Source of the DNA: an uncultured Lachnospiraceae bacterium
GTDB lineage: Bacteria; Bacillota; Clostridia; Lachnospirales; Lachnospiraceae
Length of the DNA stretch: 64,000 nucleotides
NCBI GenBank assembly: GCA_947643615.1
Contig: CANRWO010000004.1
Coordinates: forward strand, 49,682 to 113,681
Reading direction: 5' to 3'
Shown here: in pieces, positions 62,865-64,000 of the stretch
Layout: each line of letters starts with the position of its first letter
How positions within the stretch are numbered: the first letter of the stretch is position 1
The notes under the pieces: model-generated
Seen by the model: the letters and a program-made list of their open reading frames with translations, nothing else
The model's database searches: none
Told to the model about the DNA's origin: nothing
Made by a program: the position numbers and the translations under genes

Positions 62865-63944
62865 CTACTTTTTGTCGAAAACATCCTCAAAATATCTCTT
62901 ATTGTATAGATATGCCTGAGAATAAGGCTTGCAAGTGCCTGCCTTTTCATTGTATTCTTTTGCCTTCTGCCGGTCTCCCAATTTGTCATAGCACACACAT
63001 AACTGTAAAAAAGGGATATAATCATGGCAGTCCGGCAGTATAAATCCTCCTGAATATTCATTCTTAGGTGTATTTAGCGCAGTTTCATACCAGTAAATGG
63101 CAACCTTGCAGTTTCCGTGTTCCAGAAAATATTTGCCAATCTCACAGCACAACTCCGCCCTGGGCAGATCAAAGCTCATACTGCGCAAAAGTGTTGTCAA
63201 TGCGGCCGACTCCTGTCCCAGCCGGAAATAGCAATCCGCACATATGGAACATGCTTCTATTTTATTTTCAATCCATCCATCGGCCAAAAGCAAAAAGTTT
63301 TCCAACACGGAAGCAGCTTCCTCATATTGTTTGTGGTAATATAATTCCCGGCCGTAATAATATTGCTGGCGGGGATCCAAAAGTTTCCCTTCCGATATTA
63401 TCTTTCGGTATATATTCAGATTCCGGTCAGGGTTCCCAGTCCCTGTCTTTTTGTGGCTGACTGCTATCTCGGAATAGATTACCCTGCCGTTTGGAGGGAT
63501 TACTTCATGGACAGCGCCGATCCAGCGATATTCCGTGCAGTTTCTGATCCATCTTTCCCTGAAATAAGAAAAAGAAGGCTTACCGGCCTCATCAAAGGAA
63601 GTATTATATTTCATCATTACAATGTCAATATCCGGCGGCAAAGACTGCTTTAACTGTAAAAATTTTTCCTTTTCCGACGCCTCCAGAACATCGTCAGCGT
63701 CCATCCACATGCAATACTCCATGGACGCTTTGGAAAAAGAATGGTTTCTGGCATCAGAAAAGTCGTCTTTCCACGGATATGAATAAACCTTCGTCGTATA
63801 TCCGGATGCTATTTCCACCGTCCGGTCAGTCGAGCCGGTATCCACGATTACGATCTCCTCTACGAGGCCTGCCACACTGTCAAGGCAGCGTGCAATGTGC
63901 TTTTCTTCGTTTTTAACGATCATGCATAAACTAATGGTCGGCAT
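62865..63944 (-). CDS. Glycosyltransferase family 2 with TPR-like C-terminus
   Basis: About 359 residues. TISLCMIVKNEEKHIARCLDSV and IVDTGSTDRTVEIA open the GT-A fold, YCMWMDADDVLEASE is the DxD region, and WIGAVHEVI is typical of the SunS-like/TPR-linked GT2 group. The C-terminal half contains TPR-like helical repeats (YYGRELYYHKQYEEAASVLENF, CEIGKYFLEHGNCKVAIYWYETAL). GTs of this type modify protein acceptors. Lying just before the collagen-like gene, it is a good candidate to glycosylate the Thr-rich collagen stalk. The ATG at 63944 has GGAG upstream; the upstream ATG at 63956 is weaker. Confidence 0.88.
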   Translation of the reverse strand: MPTISLCMIVKNEEKHIARCLDSVAGLVEEIVIVDTGSTDRTVEIASGYTTKVYSYPWKDDFSDARNHSFSKASMEYCMWMDADDVLEASEKEKFLQLKQSLPPDIDIVMMKYNTSFDEAGKPSFSYFRERWIRNCTEYRWIGAVHEVIPPNGRVIYSEIAVSHKKTGTGNPDRNLNIYRKIISEGKLLDPRQQYYYGRELYYHKQYEEAASVLENFLLLADGWIENKIEACSICADCYFRLGQESAALTTLLRSMSFDLPRAELCCEIGKYFLEHGNCKVAIYWYETALNTPKNEYSGGFILPDCHDYIPFLQLCVCYDKLGDRQKAKEYNEKAGTCKPYSQAYLYNKRYFEDVFDKK

Positions 63945-64000
63945 ACTAATCTCCATTCCGGAGCGTTTACGCGACGGGGCGACGCAAATATCAAATTTGC

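Overview
This window looks like a chromosomal segment of a spore-forming, anaerobic, gut-type member of the Clostridia, most likely Lachnospiraceae. The reasons are low-to-mid GC Firmicutes gene content, strong AGGAGG ribosome sites, a cysteine T-box in front of cysE-cysS-mrnC-rlmB, DUF4317, a class III ribonucleotide reductase, a GH115 glycosidase and a BclA/BclB-like collagenous spore-surface protein. The taxon is inferred from content only; no 16S gene is present.

Layout. Bases 1-5.7 kb (minus strand): rlmB (cut by the window edge), mrnC, cysS and cysE behind a T-box, then ispF and a DEAD-box RNA helicase with a repeat-rich tail. Bases 5.7-7.9 kb (plus strand): an AT-rich stretch with a GNAT acetyltransferase and an Rpn-type nuclease ending in a 21-bp repeat array. 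Bases 7.9-31.2 kb (minus strand): one long surface-glycan locus. From its promoter at 31.2 kb it reads cpsB phosphatase, cpsC/Wzz, cpsD kinase, class B sortase, LCP ligase, a sortase-substrate-like secreted protein, initiating sugar-phosphate transferase, GT8, a pyruvyltransferase/F420-hydrogenase-beta fusion, two GT4s, an EpsG/Wzy-type polymerase, GT2, a second pyruvyltransferase, a TPP enzyme, an SDR, a membrane acyltransferase, Wzx, a frameshifted PP-loop protein and a serine acetyltransferase-like enzyme. A small XRE regulator sits divergently, and two dyads overlap the promoter.

Bases 31.6-47.4 kb: two tRNAs and housekeeping genes (argS, queH, an alkyltransferase-like protein, superoxide dismutase, thrH, pyrF, nrdD with NrdR-type boxes, a TPR lipoprotein, mscL, DUF4317). 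These are followed by a cobalamin-riboswitch-linked ECF S component with a DUF4430 lipoprotein, a MerR regulator and a second Rpn-type protein. Bases 47.7-64 kb: GH115, an ABC-F protein behind an apparent uORF/attenuator leader, a D,D-carboxypeptidase, two uncharacterised envelope proteins, an AbrB/GT1 operon, an MFS permease, and a collagen-like spore-surface protein behind a GT2-TPR glycosyltransferase.

The most interesting signal is in the glycan locus. By eye, all four G/C runs of 7 or more bases in the window fall in it, each inside a coding region. A G10 run sits exactly at the junction of the pyruvyltransferase and iron-sulfur halves of one fusion protein. Losing one G would stop the first half and leave a TTG/TGA stop-start overlap for the second. 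A G7 run has put the PP-loop gene out of frame. This is the pattern expected of slipped-strand contingency loci, here possibly switching between fused and split enzyme forms.
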